DNA of 64,000 nucleotides. Origin: Allodiplogaster sudhausi. Its lineage: Eukaryota; Nematoda; Chromadorea; Rhabditida; Diplogasteridae. Below, piece by piece: positions 33,201-48,200 of this stretch. Made by a program: the position numbers and the translations under genes. The stretch covers positions 666,501-730,500 of the forward strand of contig CALZFC010000277.1 in NCBI GenBank assembly GCA_945643635.1, read 5' to 3'. Numbering within the stretch: position 1 is the first letter of the stretch; each line of letters opens with the position of its first letter. Under the pieces are notes generated by a model that was not told the DNA's origin, did no database searches, and saw only the letters and a list, made by a program, of their open reading frames with translations.

Positions 33201-36200
33201 GCGTACATATCTGCATGTGCGTGCGAGAATGGCCTGTGCCATACCAGTTACATGCTAAAGTTTCCGAACTAAAATCTTCAATCTAACGTAGCAAACAGAA
33301 TTCTCCGTCCATCTGGACGTCGTCAACGCCACATGCCAAGGAGACTACCATCCAAGTTTGATGTACTCGTCCAACAAGATGCCGAGTTACTGAGCCCTTT
33401 GTAACAAGTTTTCCTGAGCGAGAAGGATGACGACTTTATATGTACATGCGTCTAATGTATGATTACTTGCCCTAGATGCTCGAATTTTGAAGATAGAGTA
33501 ATTTCTCTATCCTTTTCACATAATTTTTGGCTCCACCTAAGCAGAGCCGTTCCAAAATTTGTGGTTTAGGCCACACCTTTCAGTGAGCCAGATCGAATTA
33601 GTACCTCAAACTTGGGTAATTAAACCGAAGAAGCAAGCGGACGCGTCGCGTACATATCTGCATGTGCGTGCGAGAATGGCCTGTGCCATACCAGTCACAT
33701 GCTAAAGTTTCCGAACTAAAATCTTCAATCTAACGTAGCAAACAGAATTCTCCGTCCATCTGGACGTCGTCAACGCCACATGCGAAGGAGACTACCATCC
33801 AAGTTTGATGTCCTCGTCCAACAAAATGCCGAGTTACTGAGCCCTTTGTAACAAGTTTTGCTGCAGATATGTACGCAACGCGTCCGCTTGCTTCTTCAAA
33901 GTTTCCGAACTAAAATCTTCAATCTAACGTGGCAAACAGAATTCTCCGTCCATCTGGACGTCGTCAACGCCACATACCAAGGAGACTACCACCCAAGTTT
34001 GATGTACTCGTCCAACAAGATGCCGAGTTACTGAGTCCCTTTGTAACAAGTTTTCCTGAGCGAGAAGGATGACGACTTTATATGTACATGCGTCTAATGT
34101 ATGATTACTTGCCCTAGATGCTTGCATTTTGAAGATAGAGTAACTTCTCTATCTTTTTCACATAATTTTTGGCTCCACCTAAGCAGAGCCGTTCCAAAAT
34201 TTGTGGTTTAGGCCACACCTTTCAGTGAGCCAGATCGAATTAGTACCTCAAACTTGGGTAATTAAACCGAAGAAGCAAGCGGACGCGTCGCGTACATATC
34301 TGCATGTGCGTGCGAGAATGGCCTGTGCCATACCAGTCACATGCTAAAGTTTCCGAACTAAAATCTTCAATCTAACGTAGCAAACAGAATTCTCCGTCCA
34401 TCTGGACGTCGTCAACGCCACATGCGAAGGAGACTACCATCCAAGTTTGATGTCCTCGTCCAACAAGATGCCGAGTTACTGAGCCCTTTGTAACAAGTTT
34501 TGCTGCAGATATGTACGCAACGCGTCCGCTTGCTTCTTCAAAGTTTCCGAACTAAAATCTTCAATCTAACGTGGCAAACAGAATTCTCCGTCCATCTGGA
34601 CGTCGTCAACGCCACATACCAAGGAGACTACCATCCAAGTTTGATGTACTCGTCCAACAAGATGCCGAGTAACTGAGTCCCTTTGTAACAAGTTTTCCTG
34701 AGCGAGAAGGATGACGACTTTATATGTACATGCGTCTAATGTATGATTACTTGCCCTAGATGCTCGAATTTTGAAGATAGAGTAATTTCTCTATCCTTTT
34801 CACATAATTTTTGGCTCCACCTAAGCAGAGCCGTTCCAAAATTTGTGGTTTAGGCCACACCTTTCAGTGAGCCAGATCGAATTAGTACCTCAAACTTGGG
34901 TAATTAAACCGAAGAAGCAAGCGGACGCGTCGCGTACATATCTGCATGTGCGTGCGAGAATGGCCTGTGCCATACCAGTCACATGCTAAAGTTTCCGAAC
35001 TAAAATCTTCAATCTAACGTAGCAAACAGAATTCTCCGTCCATCTGGACGTCGTCAACGCCACATGCGAAGGAGACTACCATCCAAGTTTGATGTCCTCG
35101 TCCAACAAAATGCCGAGTTACTGAGCCCTTTGTAACAAGTTTTGCTGCAGATATGTACGCAACGCGTCCGCTTGCTTCTTCAAAGTTTCCGAACTAAAAT
35201 CTTCAATCTAACGTGGCAAACAGAATTCTCCGTCCATCTGGACGTCGTCAACGCCACATACCAAGGAGACTACCATCCAAGTTTGATGTACTCGTCCAAC
35301 AAGATGCCGAGTAACTGAGTCCCTTTGTAACAAGTTTTCCTGAGCGAGAAGGATGACGACTTTATATGTACATGCGTCTAATGTATGATTGCTTGCCCTA
35401 GATGCTCGAATTTTGAAGATAGAGTAATTTCTCTATCCTTTTCACATAATTTTTGGCTCCACCTAAGCAGAGCCGTTCCAAAATTTGTGGTTTAGGCCAC
35501 ACCTTTCAGTGAGCCAGATCGAATTAGTACCTCAAACTTGGGTAATTAAACCGAAGAAGCAAGCGGACGCGTTGCGTACATATCTGCATGTGCGTGCGAG
35601 AATGGCCTGTGCCATACCAGTTACATGCTAAAGTTTCCGAACTAAAATCTTCAATCTAACGTAGCAAACAGAATTCTCCGTCCATCTGGACGTCGTCAAC
35701 GCCACATGCCAAGGAGACTACCATCCAAGTTTGATGTCCTCGTCCAACAAGATGCCGAGTTACTGAGCCCTTTGTAACAAGTTTTGCTGCAGATATGTAC
35801 GCAACGCGTCCGCTTGCTTCTTCAAAGTTTCCGAACTAAAATCTTCAATCTAACGTGGCAAACAGAATTCTCCGTCCATCTGGACGTCGTCAACGCCACA
35901 TACCAAGGAGACTACCATCCAAGTTTGATGTACTCGTCCAACAAGATGCCGAGTAACTGAGTCCCTTTGTAACAAGTTTTCCTGAGCGAGAAGGATGACG
36001 ACTTTATATGTACATGCGTCTAATGTATGATTACTTGCCCTAGATGCTCGAATTTTGAAGATAGAGTAATTTCTCTATCCTTTTCACATAATTTTTGGCT
36101 CCACCTAAGCAGAGCCGTTCCAAAATTTGTGGTTTAGGCCACACCTTTCAGTGAGCCAGATCGAATTAGTACCTCAAACTTGGGTAATTAAACCGAAGAA

Positions 36201-39200
36201 GCAAGCGGACGCGTCGCGTACATATCTGCATGTGCGTGCGAGAATGGCCTGTGCCATACCAGTCACATGCTAAAGTTTCCGAACTAAAATCTTCAATCTA
36301 ACGTAGCAAACAGAATTCTCCGTCCATCTGGACGTCGTCAACGCCACATGCGAAGGAGACTACCATCCAAGTTTGATGTCCTCGTCCAACAAAATGCCGA
36401 GTTACTGAGCCCTTTGTAACAAGTTTTGCTGCAGATATGTACGCAACGCGTCCGCTTGCTTCTTCAAAGTTTCCGAACTAAAATCTTCAATCTAACGTGG
36501 CAAACAGAATTCTCCGTCCATCTGGACGTCGTCAACGCCACATACCAAGGAGACTACCATCCAAGTTTGATGTACTCGTCCAACAAGATGCCGAGTAACT
36601 GAGTCCCTTTGTAACAAGTTTTCCTGAGCGAGAAGGATGACGACTTTATATGTACATGCGTCTAATGTATGATTGCTTGCCCTAGATGCTCGAATTTTGA
36701 AGATAGAGTAATTTCTCTATCCTTTTCACATAATTTTTGGCTCCACCTAAGCAGAGCCGTTCCAAAATTTGTGGTTTAGGCCACACCTTTCAGTGAGCCA
36801 GATCGAATTAGTACCTCAAACTTGGGTAATTAAACCGAAGAAGCAAGCGGACGCGTTGCGTACATATCTGCATGTGCGTGCGAGAATGGCCTGTGCCATA
36901 CCAGTTACATGCTAAAGTTTCCGAACTAAAATCTTCAATCTAACGTAGCAAACAGAATTCTCCGTCCATCTGGACGTCGTCAACGCCACATGCCAAGGAG
37001 ACTACCATCCAAGTTTGATGTACTCGTCCAACAAGATGCCGAGTTATTGAGCCCTTTGTAACAAGTTTTCCTGAGCGAGAAGGATGACGACTTTATATGT
37101 ACATGCGTCTAATGTATGATTACTTGCCCTAGATGCTCGAATTTTGAAGATAGAGTAATTTCTCTATCCTTTTCACATAATTTTTGGCTCCACCTAAGCA
37201 GAGCCGTTCCAAAATTTGTGGTTTAGGCCACACCTTTCAGTGAGCCAGATCGAATTAGTACCTCAAACTTGGGTAATTAAACCGAAGAAGCAAGCGGACG
37301 CGTCGCGTACATATCTGCATGTGCGTGCGAGAATGGCCTGTGCCATACCAGTCACATGCTAAAGTTTCCGAACTAAAATCTTCAATCTAACGTAGCAAAC
37401 AGAATTCTCCGTCCATCTGGACGTCGTCAACGCCACATGCGAAGGAGACTACCATCCAAGTTTGATGTCCTCGTCCAACAAGATGCCGAGTTACTGAGCC
37501 CTTTGTAACAAGTTTTGCTGCAGATATGTACGCAACGCGTCCGCTTGCTTCTTCAAAGTTTCCGAACTAAAATCTTCAATCTAACGTGGCAAACAGAATT
37601 CTCCGTCCATCTGGACGTCGTCAACGCCACATACCAAGGAGACTACCATCCAAGTTTGATGTACTCGTCCAACAAGATGCCGAGTTACTGAGTCCCTTTG
37701 TAACAAGTTTTCCTGAGCGAGAAGGATGACGACTTTATATGTACATGCGTCTAATGTATGATTACTTGCCCTAGATGCTCGAATTTTGAAGATAGAGTAA
37801 TTTCTCTATCCTTTTCACATAATTTTTGGCTCCACCTAAGCAGAGCCGTTCCAAAATTTGTGGTTTAGGCCACACCTTTCAGTGAGCCAGATCGAATTAG
37901 TACCTCAAACTTGGGTAATTAAACCGAAGAAGCAAACGGATGCCGAGTTACATATCTGCATGTGCGTGCGAGAATGGCCTGTGCCATACCAGTTACATGC
38001 TAAAGTTTCCGAACTAAAATCTTCAATCTAACGTAGCAAACAGAATTCTCCGTCCATCTGGACGTCGTCAACGCCACATGCCAAGGAGACTACCATAAAA
38101 GTTTGATGTACTCGTCCAACAAGATGCCGAGTTACTGAGTCCCTTTGTAACAAGTTTTCCTGAGCGAGAAGGATGACGACTTTATATGTACATGCGTCTA
38201 ATGTATGATTACTTGCCCTAGATGCTCGAATTTTGAAGATAGAGTAATTTCTCTATCCTTTTCACATAATTTTTGGCTCCAAATAAGCAGAGCCGTTCCA
38301 AAATTTGTGGTTTAGGCCACACCTTTCAGTGAGCCAGATCGAATTAGTACCTCAAACTTGGGTAATTAAACCGAAGAAGCAAGCGGACGCGTTGCGTACA
38401 TATCTGCATGTGCGTGCGAGAATGGCCTGTGCCATACCAGTTACATGCTAAAGTTTCCGAACTAAAATCTTCAATCTAACGTAGCAAACAGAATTCTCCG
38501 TCCATCTGGACGTCGTCAACGCCACATGCCAAGGAGACTACCATCCAAGTTTGATGTACTCGTCCAACAAGATGCCGAGTTATTGAGCCCTTTGTAACAA
38601 GTTTTCCTGAGCGAGAAGGATGACGACTTTATATGTACATGCGTCTAATGTATGATTACTTGCCCTAGATGCTCGAATTTTGAAGATAGAGTAATTTCTC
38701 TATCCTTTTCACATAATTTTTGGCTCCACCTAAGCAGAGCCGTTCCAAAATTTGTGGTTTAGGCCACACCTTTCAGTGAGCCAGATCGAATTAGTACCTC
38801 AAACTTGGGTAATTAAACCGAAGAAGCAAGCGGACGCATCGCGTACATATCTGCATGTGCGTGCGAGAATGGCCTGTGCCATACCAGTCACATGCTAAAG
38901 TTTCCGAACTAAAATCTTCAATCTAACGTAGCAAACAGAATTCTCCGTCCATCTGGACGTCGTCAACGCCACATGCGAAGGAGACTACCATCCAAGTTTG
39001 ATGTCCTCGTCCAACAAGATGCCGAGTTACTGAGCCCTTTGTAACAAGTTTTGCTGCAGATATGTACGCAACGCGTCCGCTTGCTTCTTCAAAGTTTCCG
39101 AACTAAAATCTTCAATCTAACGTGGCAAACAGAATTCTCCGTCCATCTGGACGTCGTCAACGCCACATACCAAGGAGACTACCATCCAAGTTTGATGTAC

Positions 39201-42200
39201 TCGTCCAACAAGATGCCGAGTTACTGAGTCCCTTTGTAACAAGTTTTCCTGAGCGAGAAGGATGACGACTTTATATGTACATGCGTCTAATGTATGATTA
39301 CTTGCCCTAGATGCTCGAATTTTGAAGATAGAGTAATTTCTCTATCCTTTTCACATAATTTTTGGCTCCACCTAAGCAGAGCCGTTCCAAAATTTGTGGT
39401 TTAGGCCACACCTTTCAGTGAGCCAGATCGAATTAGTACCTCAAACTTGGGTAATTAAACCGAAGAAGCAAACGGATGCCGAGTTACATATCTGCATGTG
39501 CGTGCGAGAATGGCCTGTGCCATACCAGTTACATGCTAAAGTTTCCGAACTAAAATCTTCAATCTAACGTAGCAAACAGAATTCTCCGTCCATCTGGACG
39601 TCGTCAACGCCACATGCCAAGGAGACTACCATAAAAGTTTGATGTACTCGTCCAACAAGATGCCGAGTTACTGAGTCCCTTTGTAACAAGTTTTCCTGAG
39701 CGAGAAGGATGACGACTTTATATGTACATGCGTCTAATGTATGATTACTTGCCCTAGATGCTCGAATTTTGAAGATAGAGTAATTTCTCTATCCTTTTCA
39801 CATAATTTTTGGCTCCAAATAAGCAGAGCCGTTCCAAAATTTGTGGTTTAGGCCACACCTTTCAGTGAGCCAGATCGAATTAGTACCTCAAACTTGGGTA
39901 ATTAAACCGAAGAAGCAAGCGGACGCGTTGCGTACATATCTGCATGTGCGTGCGAGAATGGCCTGTGCCATACCAGTTACATGCTAAAGTTTCCGAACTA
40001 AAATCTTCAATCTAACGTAGCAAACAGAATTCTCCGTCCATCTGGACGTCGTCAACGCCACATGCCAAGGAGACTACCATCCAAGTTTGATGTACTCGTC
40101 CAACAAGATGCCGAGTTATTGAGCCCTTTGTAACAAGTTTTCCTGAGCGAGAAGGATGACGACTTTATATGTACATGCGTCTAATGTATGATTACTTGCC
40201 CTAGATGCTCGAATTTTGAAGATAGAGTAATTTCTCTATCCTTTTCACATAATTTTTGGCTCCACCTAAGCAGAGCCGTTCCAAAATTTGTGGTTTAGGC
40301 CACACCTTTCAGTGAGCCAGATCGAATTAGTACCTCAAACTTGGGTAATTAAACCGAAGAAGCAAGCGGACGCATCGCGTACATATCTGCATGTGCGTGC
40401 GAGAATGGCCTGTGCCATACCAGTCACATGCTAAAGTTTCCGAACTAAAATCTTCAATCTAACGTAGCAAACAGAATTCTCCGTCCATCTGGACGTCGTC
40501 AACGCCACATGCGAAGGAGACTACCATCCAAGTTTGATGTCCTCGTCCAACAAGATGCCGAGTTACTGAGCCCTTTGTAACAAGTTTTGCTGCAGATATG
40601 TACGCAACGCGTCCGCTTGCTTCTTCAAAGTTTCCGAACTAAAATCTTCAATCTAACGTGGCAAACAGAATTCTCCGTCCATCTGGACGTCGTCAACGCC
40701 ACATACCAAGGAGACTACCATCCAAGTTTGATGTACTCGTCCAACAAGATGCCGAGTTACTGAGTCCCTTTGTAACAAGTTTTCCTGAGCGAGAAGGATG
40801 ACGACTTTATATGTACATGCGTCTAATGTATGATTACTTGCCCTAGATGCTCGAATTTTGAAGATAGAGTAATTTCTCTATCCTTTTCACATAATTTTTG
40901 GCTCCACCTAAGCAGAGCCGTTCCAAAATTTGTGGTTTAGGCCACACCTTTCAGTGAGCCAGATCGAATTAGTACCTCAAACTTGGGTAATTAAACCGAA
41001 GAAGCAAACGGATGCCGAGTTACATATCTGCATGTGCGTGCGAGAATGGCCTGTGCCATACCAGTTACATGCTAAAGTTTCCGAACTAAAATCTTCAATC
41101 TAACGTAGCAAACAGAATTCTCCGTCCATCTGGACGTCGTCAACGCCACATGCCAAGGAGACTACCATAAAAGTTTGATGTACTCGTCCAACAAGATGCC
41201 GAGTTACTGAGTCCCTTTGTAACAAGTTTTCCTGAGCGAGAAGGATGACGACTTTATATGTACATGCGTCTAATGTATGATTACTTGCCCTAGATGCTCG
41301 AATTTTGAAGATAGAGTAATTTCTCTATCCTTTTCACATAATTTTTGGCTCCAAATAAGCAGAGCCGTTCCAAAATTTGTGGTTTAGGCCACACCTTTCA
41401 GTGAGCCAGATCGAATTAGTACCTCAAACTTGGGTAATTAAACCGAAGAAGCAAGCGGACGCGTCGCGTACATATCTGCATGTGCGTGCGAGAATGGCCT
41501 GTGCCATACCAGTCACATGCTAAAGTTTCCGAACTAAAATCTTCAATCTAACGTGGCAAACAGAATTCTCCGTCCATCTGGACGTCGTCAACGCCACATG
41601 CCAAGGAGACTACCATCCAAGTTTGATGTACTCGTCCAACAAGATGCCGAGTTACTGAGTCCCTTTGTAACAAGTTTTCCTGAGCGAGAAGGATGACGAC
41701 TTTATATGTACATGCGTCTAATGTATGATTACTTGCCCTAGATGCTCGAATTTTGAAGATAGAGTAATTTCTCTATCCTTTTCACATAATTTTTGGCTCC
41801 ACCTAAGCAGAGCCGTTCCAAAATTTGTGGTTTAGGCCACACCTTTCAGTGAGCCAGATCGAATTAGTACCTCAAACTTGGGTAATTAAACCGAAGAAGC
41901 AAGCGGACGCGTCGCGTACATATCTGCATGTGCGTGCGAGAATGGCCTGTGCCATACCAGTCACATGCTAAAGTTTCCGAACTAAAATCTTCAATCTAAC
42001 GTGGCAAACAGAATTCTCCGTCCATCTGGACGTCGTCAACGCCACATGCCAAGGAGACTACCATCCAAGTTTGATGTACTCGTCCAACAAGATGCCGAGT
42101 TACTGAGCCCTTTGTAACAAGTTTTCCTGAGCGAGAAGGATGACGACTTTATATGTACATGCGTCTAATGTATGATTACTTGCCCTAGATGCTCGAATTT

Positions 42201-45200
42201 TGAAGATAGAGTAATTTCTCTATCCTTTTCACATAATATTTGGCTCCACCTAAGCTGAGCCGTTATAAAATTTGTGGTTTAGGCCACACCTTTCAGTGAG
42301 CCAGATCGAATTAGTACCTCAAACTTGGGTAATTAAACCGAAGAAGCAAGCGGACGCGTCGCGTACATATCTGCATGTGCGTGCGAGAATGGCCTGTGCC
42401 ATACCAGTCACATGCTAAAGTTTCCGAACTAAAATCTTCAATCTAACGTAGCAAACAGAATTCTCCGTCCATCTGGACGTCGTCAACGCCACATGCGAAG
42501 GAGACTACCATCCAAGTTTGATGTCCTCGTCCAACAAGATGCCGAGTTACTGAGCCCTTTGTAACAAGTTTTGCTGCAGATATGTACGCAACGCGTCCGC
42601 TTGCTTCTTCAAAGTTTCCGAACTAAAATCTTCAATCTAACGTGGCAAACAGAATTCTCCGTCCATCTGGACGTCGTCAACGCCACATACCAAGGAGACT
42701 ACCACCCAAGTTTGATGTACTCGTCCAACAAGATGCCGAGTTACTGAGTCCCTTTGTAACAAGTTTTCCTGAGCGAGAAGGATGACGACTTTATATGTAC
42801 ATGCGTCTAATGTATGATTACTTGCCCTAGATGCTTGAATTTTGAAGATAGAGTAACTTCTCTATCTTTTTCACATAATTTTTGGCTCCACCTAAGCAGA
42901 GCCGTTCCAAAATTTGTGGTTTAGGCCACACCTTTCAGTGAGCCAGATCGAATTAGTACCTCAAACTTGGGTAATTAAACCGAAGAAGCAAGCGGACGCG
43001 TCGCGTACATATCTGCATGTGCGTGCGAGAATGGCCTGTGCCATACCAGTCACATGCTAAAGTTTCCGAACTAAAATCTTCAATCTAACGTAGCAAACAG
43101 AATTCTCCGTCCATCTGGACGTCGTCAACGCCACATGCGAAGGAGACTACCATCCAAGTTTGATGTCCTCGTCCAACAAGATGCCGAGTTACTGAGCCCT
43201 TTGTAACAAGTTTTGCTGCAGATATGTACGCAACGCGTCCGCTTGCTTCTTCAAAGTTTCCGAACTAAAATCTTCAATCTAACGTGGCAAACAGAATTCT
43301 CCGTCCATCTGGACGTCGTCAACGCCACATACCAAGGAGACTACCATCCAAGTTTGATGTACTCGTCCAACAAGATGCCGAGTTACTGAGTCCCTTTGTA
43401 ACAAGTTTTCCTGAGCGAGAAGGATGACGACTTTATATGTACATGCGTCTAATGTATGATTACTTGCCCTAGATGCTCGAATTTTGAAGATAGAGTAATT
43501 TCTCTATCCTTTTCACATAATTTTTGGCTCCACCTAAGCAGAGCCGTTCCAAAATTTGTGGTTTAGGCCACACCTTTCAGTGAGCCAGATCGAATTAGTA
43601 CCTCAAACTTGGGTAATTAAACCGAAGAAGCAAACGGATGCCGAGTTACATATCTGCATGTGCGTGCGAGAATGGCCTGTGCCATACCAGTTACATGCTA
43701 AAGTTTCCGAACTAAAATCTTCAATCTAACGTAGCAAACAGAATTCTCCGTCCATCTGGACGTCGTCAACGCCACATGCCAAGGAGACTACCATAAAAGT
43801 TTGATGTACTCGTCCAACAAGATGCCGAGTTACTGAGTCCCTTTGTAACAAGTTTTCCTGAGCGAGAAGGATGACGACTTTATATGTACATGCGTCTAAT
43901 GTATGATTACTTGCCCTAGATGCTCGAATTTTGAAGATAGAGTAATTTCTCTATCCTTTTCACATAATTTTTGGCTCCAAATAAGCAGAGCCGTTCCAAA
44001 ATTTGTGGTTTAGGCCACACCTTTCAGTGAGCCAGATCGAATTAGTACCTCAAACTTGGGTAATTAAACCGAAGAAGCAAGCGGACGCGTCGCGTACATA
44101 TCTGCATGTGCGTGCGAGAATGGCCTGTGCCATACCAGTCACATGCTAAAGTTTCCGAACTAAAATCTTCAATCTAACGTGGCAAACAGAATTCTCCGTC
44201 CATCTGGACGTCGTCAACGCCACATGCCAAGGAGACTACCATCCAAGTTTGATGTACTCGTCCAACAAGATGCCGAGTTACTGAGTCCCTTTGTAACAAG
44301 TTTTCCTGAGCGAGAAGGATGACGACTTTATATGTACATGCGTCTAATGTATGATTACTTGCCCTAGATGCTCGAATTTTGAAGATAGAGTAATTTCTCT
44401 ATCCTTTTCACATAATTTTTGGCTCCACCTAAGCAGAGCCGTTCCAAAATTTGTGGTTTAGGCCACACCTTTCAGTGAGCCAGATCGAATTAGTACCTCA
44501 AACTTGGGTAATTAAACCGAAGAAGCAAGCGGACGCGTCGCGTACATATCTGCATGTGCGTGCGAGAATGGCCTGTGCCATACCAGTCACATGCTAAAGT
44601 TTCCGAACTAAAATCTTCAATCTAACGTGGCAAACAGAATTCTCCGTCCATCTGGACGTCGTCAACGCCACATGCCAAGGAGACTACCATCCAAGTTTGA
44701 TGTACTCGTCCAACAAGATGCCGAGTTACTGAGCCCTTTGTAACAAGTTTTCCTGAGCGAGAAGGATGACGACTTTATATGTACATGCGTCTAATGTATG
44801 ATTACTTGCCCTAGATGCTCGAATTTTGAAGATAGAGTAATTTCTCTATCCTTTTCACATAATATTTGGCTCCACCTAAGCTGAGCCGTTCCAAAATTTG
44901 TGGTTTAGGCCACACCTTTCAGTGAGCCAGATCGAATTAGTACCTCAAACTTGGGTAATTAAACCGAAGAAGCAAGCGGACGCGTCGCGTACATATCTGC
45001 ATGTGCGTGCGAGAATGGCCTGTGCCATACCAGTCACATGCTAAAGTTTCCGAACTAAAATCTTCAATCTAACGTAGCAAACAGAATTCTCCGTCCATCT
45101 GGACGTCGTCAACGCCACATGCGAAGGAGACTACCATCCAAGTTTGATGTCCTCGTCCAACAAGATGCCGAGTTACTGAGCCCTTTGTAACAAGTTTTGC

Positions 45201-48200
45201 TGCAGATATGTACGCAACGCGTCCGCTTGCTTCTTCAAAGTTTCCGAACTAAAATCTTCAATCTAACGTGGCAAACAGAATTCTCCGTCCATCTGGACGT
45301 CGTCAACGCCACATACCAAGGAGACTACCACCCAAGTTTGATGTACTCGTCCAACAAGATGCCGAGTTACTGAGTCCCTTTGTAACAAGTTTTCCTGAGC
45401 GAGAAGGATGACGACTTTATATGTACATGCGTCTAATGTATGATTACTTGCCCTAGATGCTTGAATTTTGAAGATAGAGTAACTTCTCTATCTTTTTCAC
45501 ATAATTTTTGGCTCCACCTAAGCAGAGCCGTTCCAAAATTTGTGGTTTAGGCCACACCTTTCAGTGAGCCAGATCGAATTAGTACCTCAAACTTGGGTAA
45601 TTAAACCGAAGAAGCAAGCGGACGCGTCGCGTACATATCTGCATGTGCGTGCGAGAATGGCCTGTGCCATACCAGTCACATGCTAAAGTTTCCGAACTAA
45701 AATCTTCAATCTAACGTAGCAAACAGAATTCTCCGTCCATCTGGACGTCGTCAACGCCACATGCGAAGGAGACTACCATCCAAGTTTGATGTCCTCGTCC
45801 AACAAGATGCCGAGTTACTGAGCCCTTTGTAACAAGTTTTGCTGCAGATATGTACGCAACGCGTCCGCTTGCTTCTTCAAAGTTTCCGAACTAAAATCTT
45901 CAATCTAACGTGGCAAACAGAATTCTCCGTCCATCTGGACGTCGTCAACGCCACATACCAAGGAGACTACCATCCAAGTTTGATGTACTCGTCCAACAAG
46001 ATGCCGAGTAACTGAGTCCCTTTGTAACAAGTTTTCCTGAGCGAGAAGGATGACGACTTTATATGTACATGCGTCTAATGTATGATTACTTGCCCTAGAT
46101 GCTCGAATTTTGAAGATAGAGTAATTTCTCTATCCTTTTCACATAATTTTTGGCTCCACCTAAGCAGAGCCGTTCCAAAATTTGTGGTTTAGGCCACACC
46201 TTTCAGTGAGCCAGATCGAATTAGTACCTCAAACTTGGGTAATTAAACCGAAGAAGCAAGCGGACGCATCGCGTACATATCTGCATGTGCGTGCGAGAAT
46301 GGCCTGTGCCATACCAGTCACATGCTAAAGTTTCCGAACTAAAATCTTCAATCTAACGTAGCAAACAGAATTCTCCGTCCATCTGGACGTCGTCAACGCC
46401 ACATGCGAAGGAGACTACCATCCAAGTTTGATGTCCTCGTCCAACAAGATGCCGAGTTACTGAGCCCTTTGTAACAAGTTTTGCTGCAGATATGTACGCA
46501 ACGCGTCCGCTTGCTTCTTCAAAGTTTCCGAACTAAAATCTTCAATCTAACGTGGCAAACAGAATTCTCCGTCCATCTGGACGTCGTCAACGCCACATAC
46601 CAAGGAGACTACCATCCAAGTTTGATGTACTCGTCCAACAAGATGCCGAGTAACTGAGTCCCTTTGTAACAAGTTTTCCTGAGCGAGGAGGATGACGACT
46701 TTATATGTACATGCGTCTAATGTATGATTACTTGCCCTAGATGCTCGAATTTTGAAGATAGAGTAATTTCTCTATCCTTTTCACATAATTTTTGGCTCCA
46801 CCTAAGCAGAGCCGTTCCAAAATTTGTGGTTTAGGCCACACCTTTCAGTGAGCCAGATCGAATTAGTACCTCAAACTTGGGTAATTAAACCGAAGAAGCA
46901 AGCGGACGCGTTGCGTACATATCTGCATGTGCGTGCGAGAATGGCCTGTGCCATACCAGTTACATGCTAAAGTTTCCGAACTAAAATCTTCAATCTAACG
47001 TAGCAAACAGAATTCTCCGTCCATCTGGACGTCGTCAACGCCACATGCCAAGGAGACTACCATCCAAGTTTGATGTACTCGTCCAACAAGATGCCGAGTT
47101 ACTGAGCCCTTTGTAACAAGTTTTCCTGAGCGAGAAGGATGACGACTTTATATGTACATGCGTCTAATGTATGATTACTTGCCCTAGATGCTCGAATTTT
47201 GAAGATAGAGTAATTTCTCTATCCTTTTCACATAATTTTTGGCTCCACCTAAGCAGAGCCGTTCCAAAATTTGTGGTTTAGGCCACACCTTTCAGTGAGC
47301 CAGATCGAATTAGTACCTCAAACTTGGGTAATTAAACCGAAGAAGCAAGCGGACGCATCGCGTACATATCTGCATGTGCGTGCGAGAATGGCCTGTGCCA
47401 TACCAGTCACATGCTAAAGTTTCCGAACTAAAATCTTCAATCTAACGTAGCAAACAGAATTCTCCGTCCATCTGGACGTCGTCAACGCCACATGCGAAGG
47501 AGACTACCATCCAAGTTTGATGTCCTCGTCCAACAAGATGCCGAGTTACTGAGCCCTTTGTAACAAGTTTTGCTGCAGATATGTACGCAACGCGTCCGCT
47601 TGCTTCTTCAAAGTTTCCGAACTAAAATCTTCAATCTAACGTGGCAAACAGAATTCTCCGTCCATCTGGACGTCGTCAACGCCACATACCAAGGAGACTA
47701 CCATCCAAGTTTGATGTACTCGTCCAACAAGATGCCGAGTTACTGAGTCCCTTTGTAACAAGTTTTCCTGAGCGAGAAGGATGACGACTTTATATGTACA
47801 TGCGTCTAATGTATGATTACTTGCCCTAGATGCTCGAATTTTGAAGATAGAGTAATTTCTCTATCCTTTTCACATAATTTTTGGCTCCACCTAAGCAGAG
47901 CCGTTCCAAAATTTGTGGTTTAGGCCACACCTTTCAGTGAGCCAGATCGAATTAGTACCTCAAACTTGGGTAATTAAACCGAAGAAGCAAACGGATGCCG
48001 AGTTACATATCTGCATGTGCGTGCGAGAATGGCCTGTGCCATACCAGTTACATGCTAAAGTTTCCGAACTAAAATCTTCAATCTAACGTAGCAAACAGAA
48101 TTCTCCGTCCATCTGGACGTCGTCAACGCCACATGCCAAGGAGACTACCATCCAAGTTTGATGTACTCGTCCAACAAGATGCCGAGTTACTGAGCCCTTT

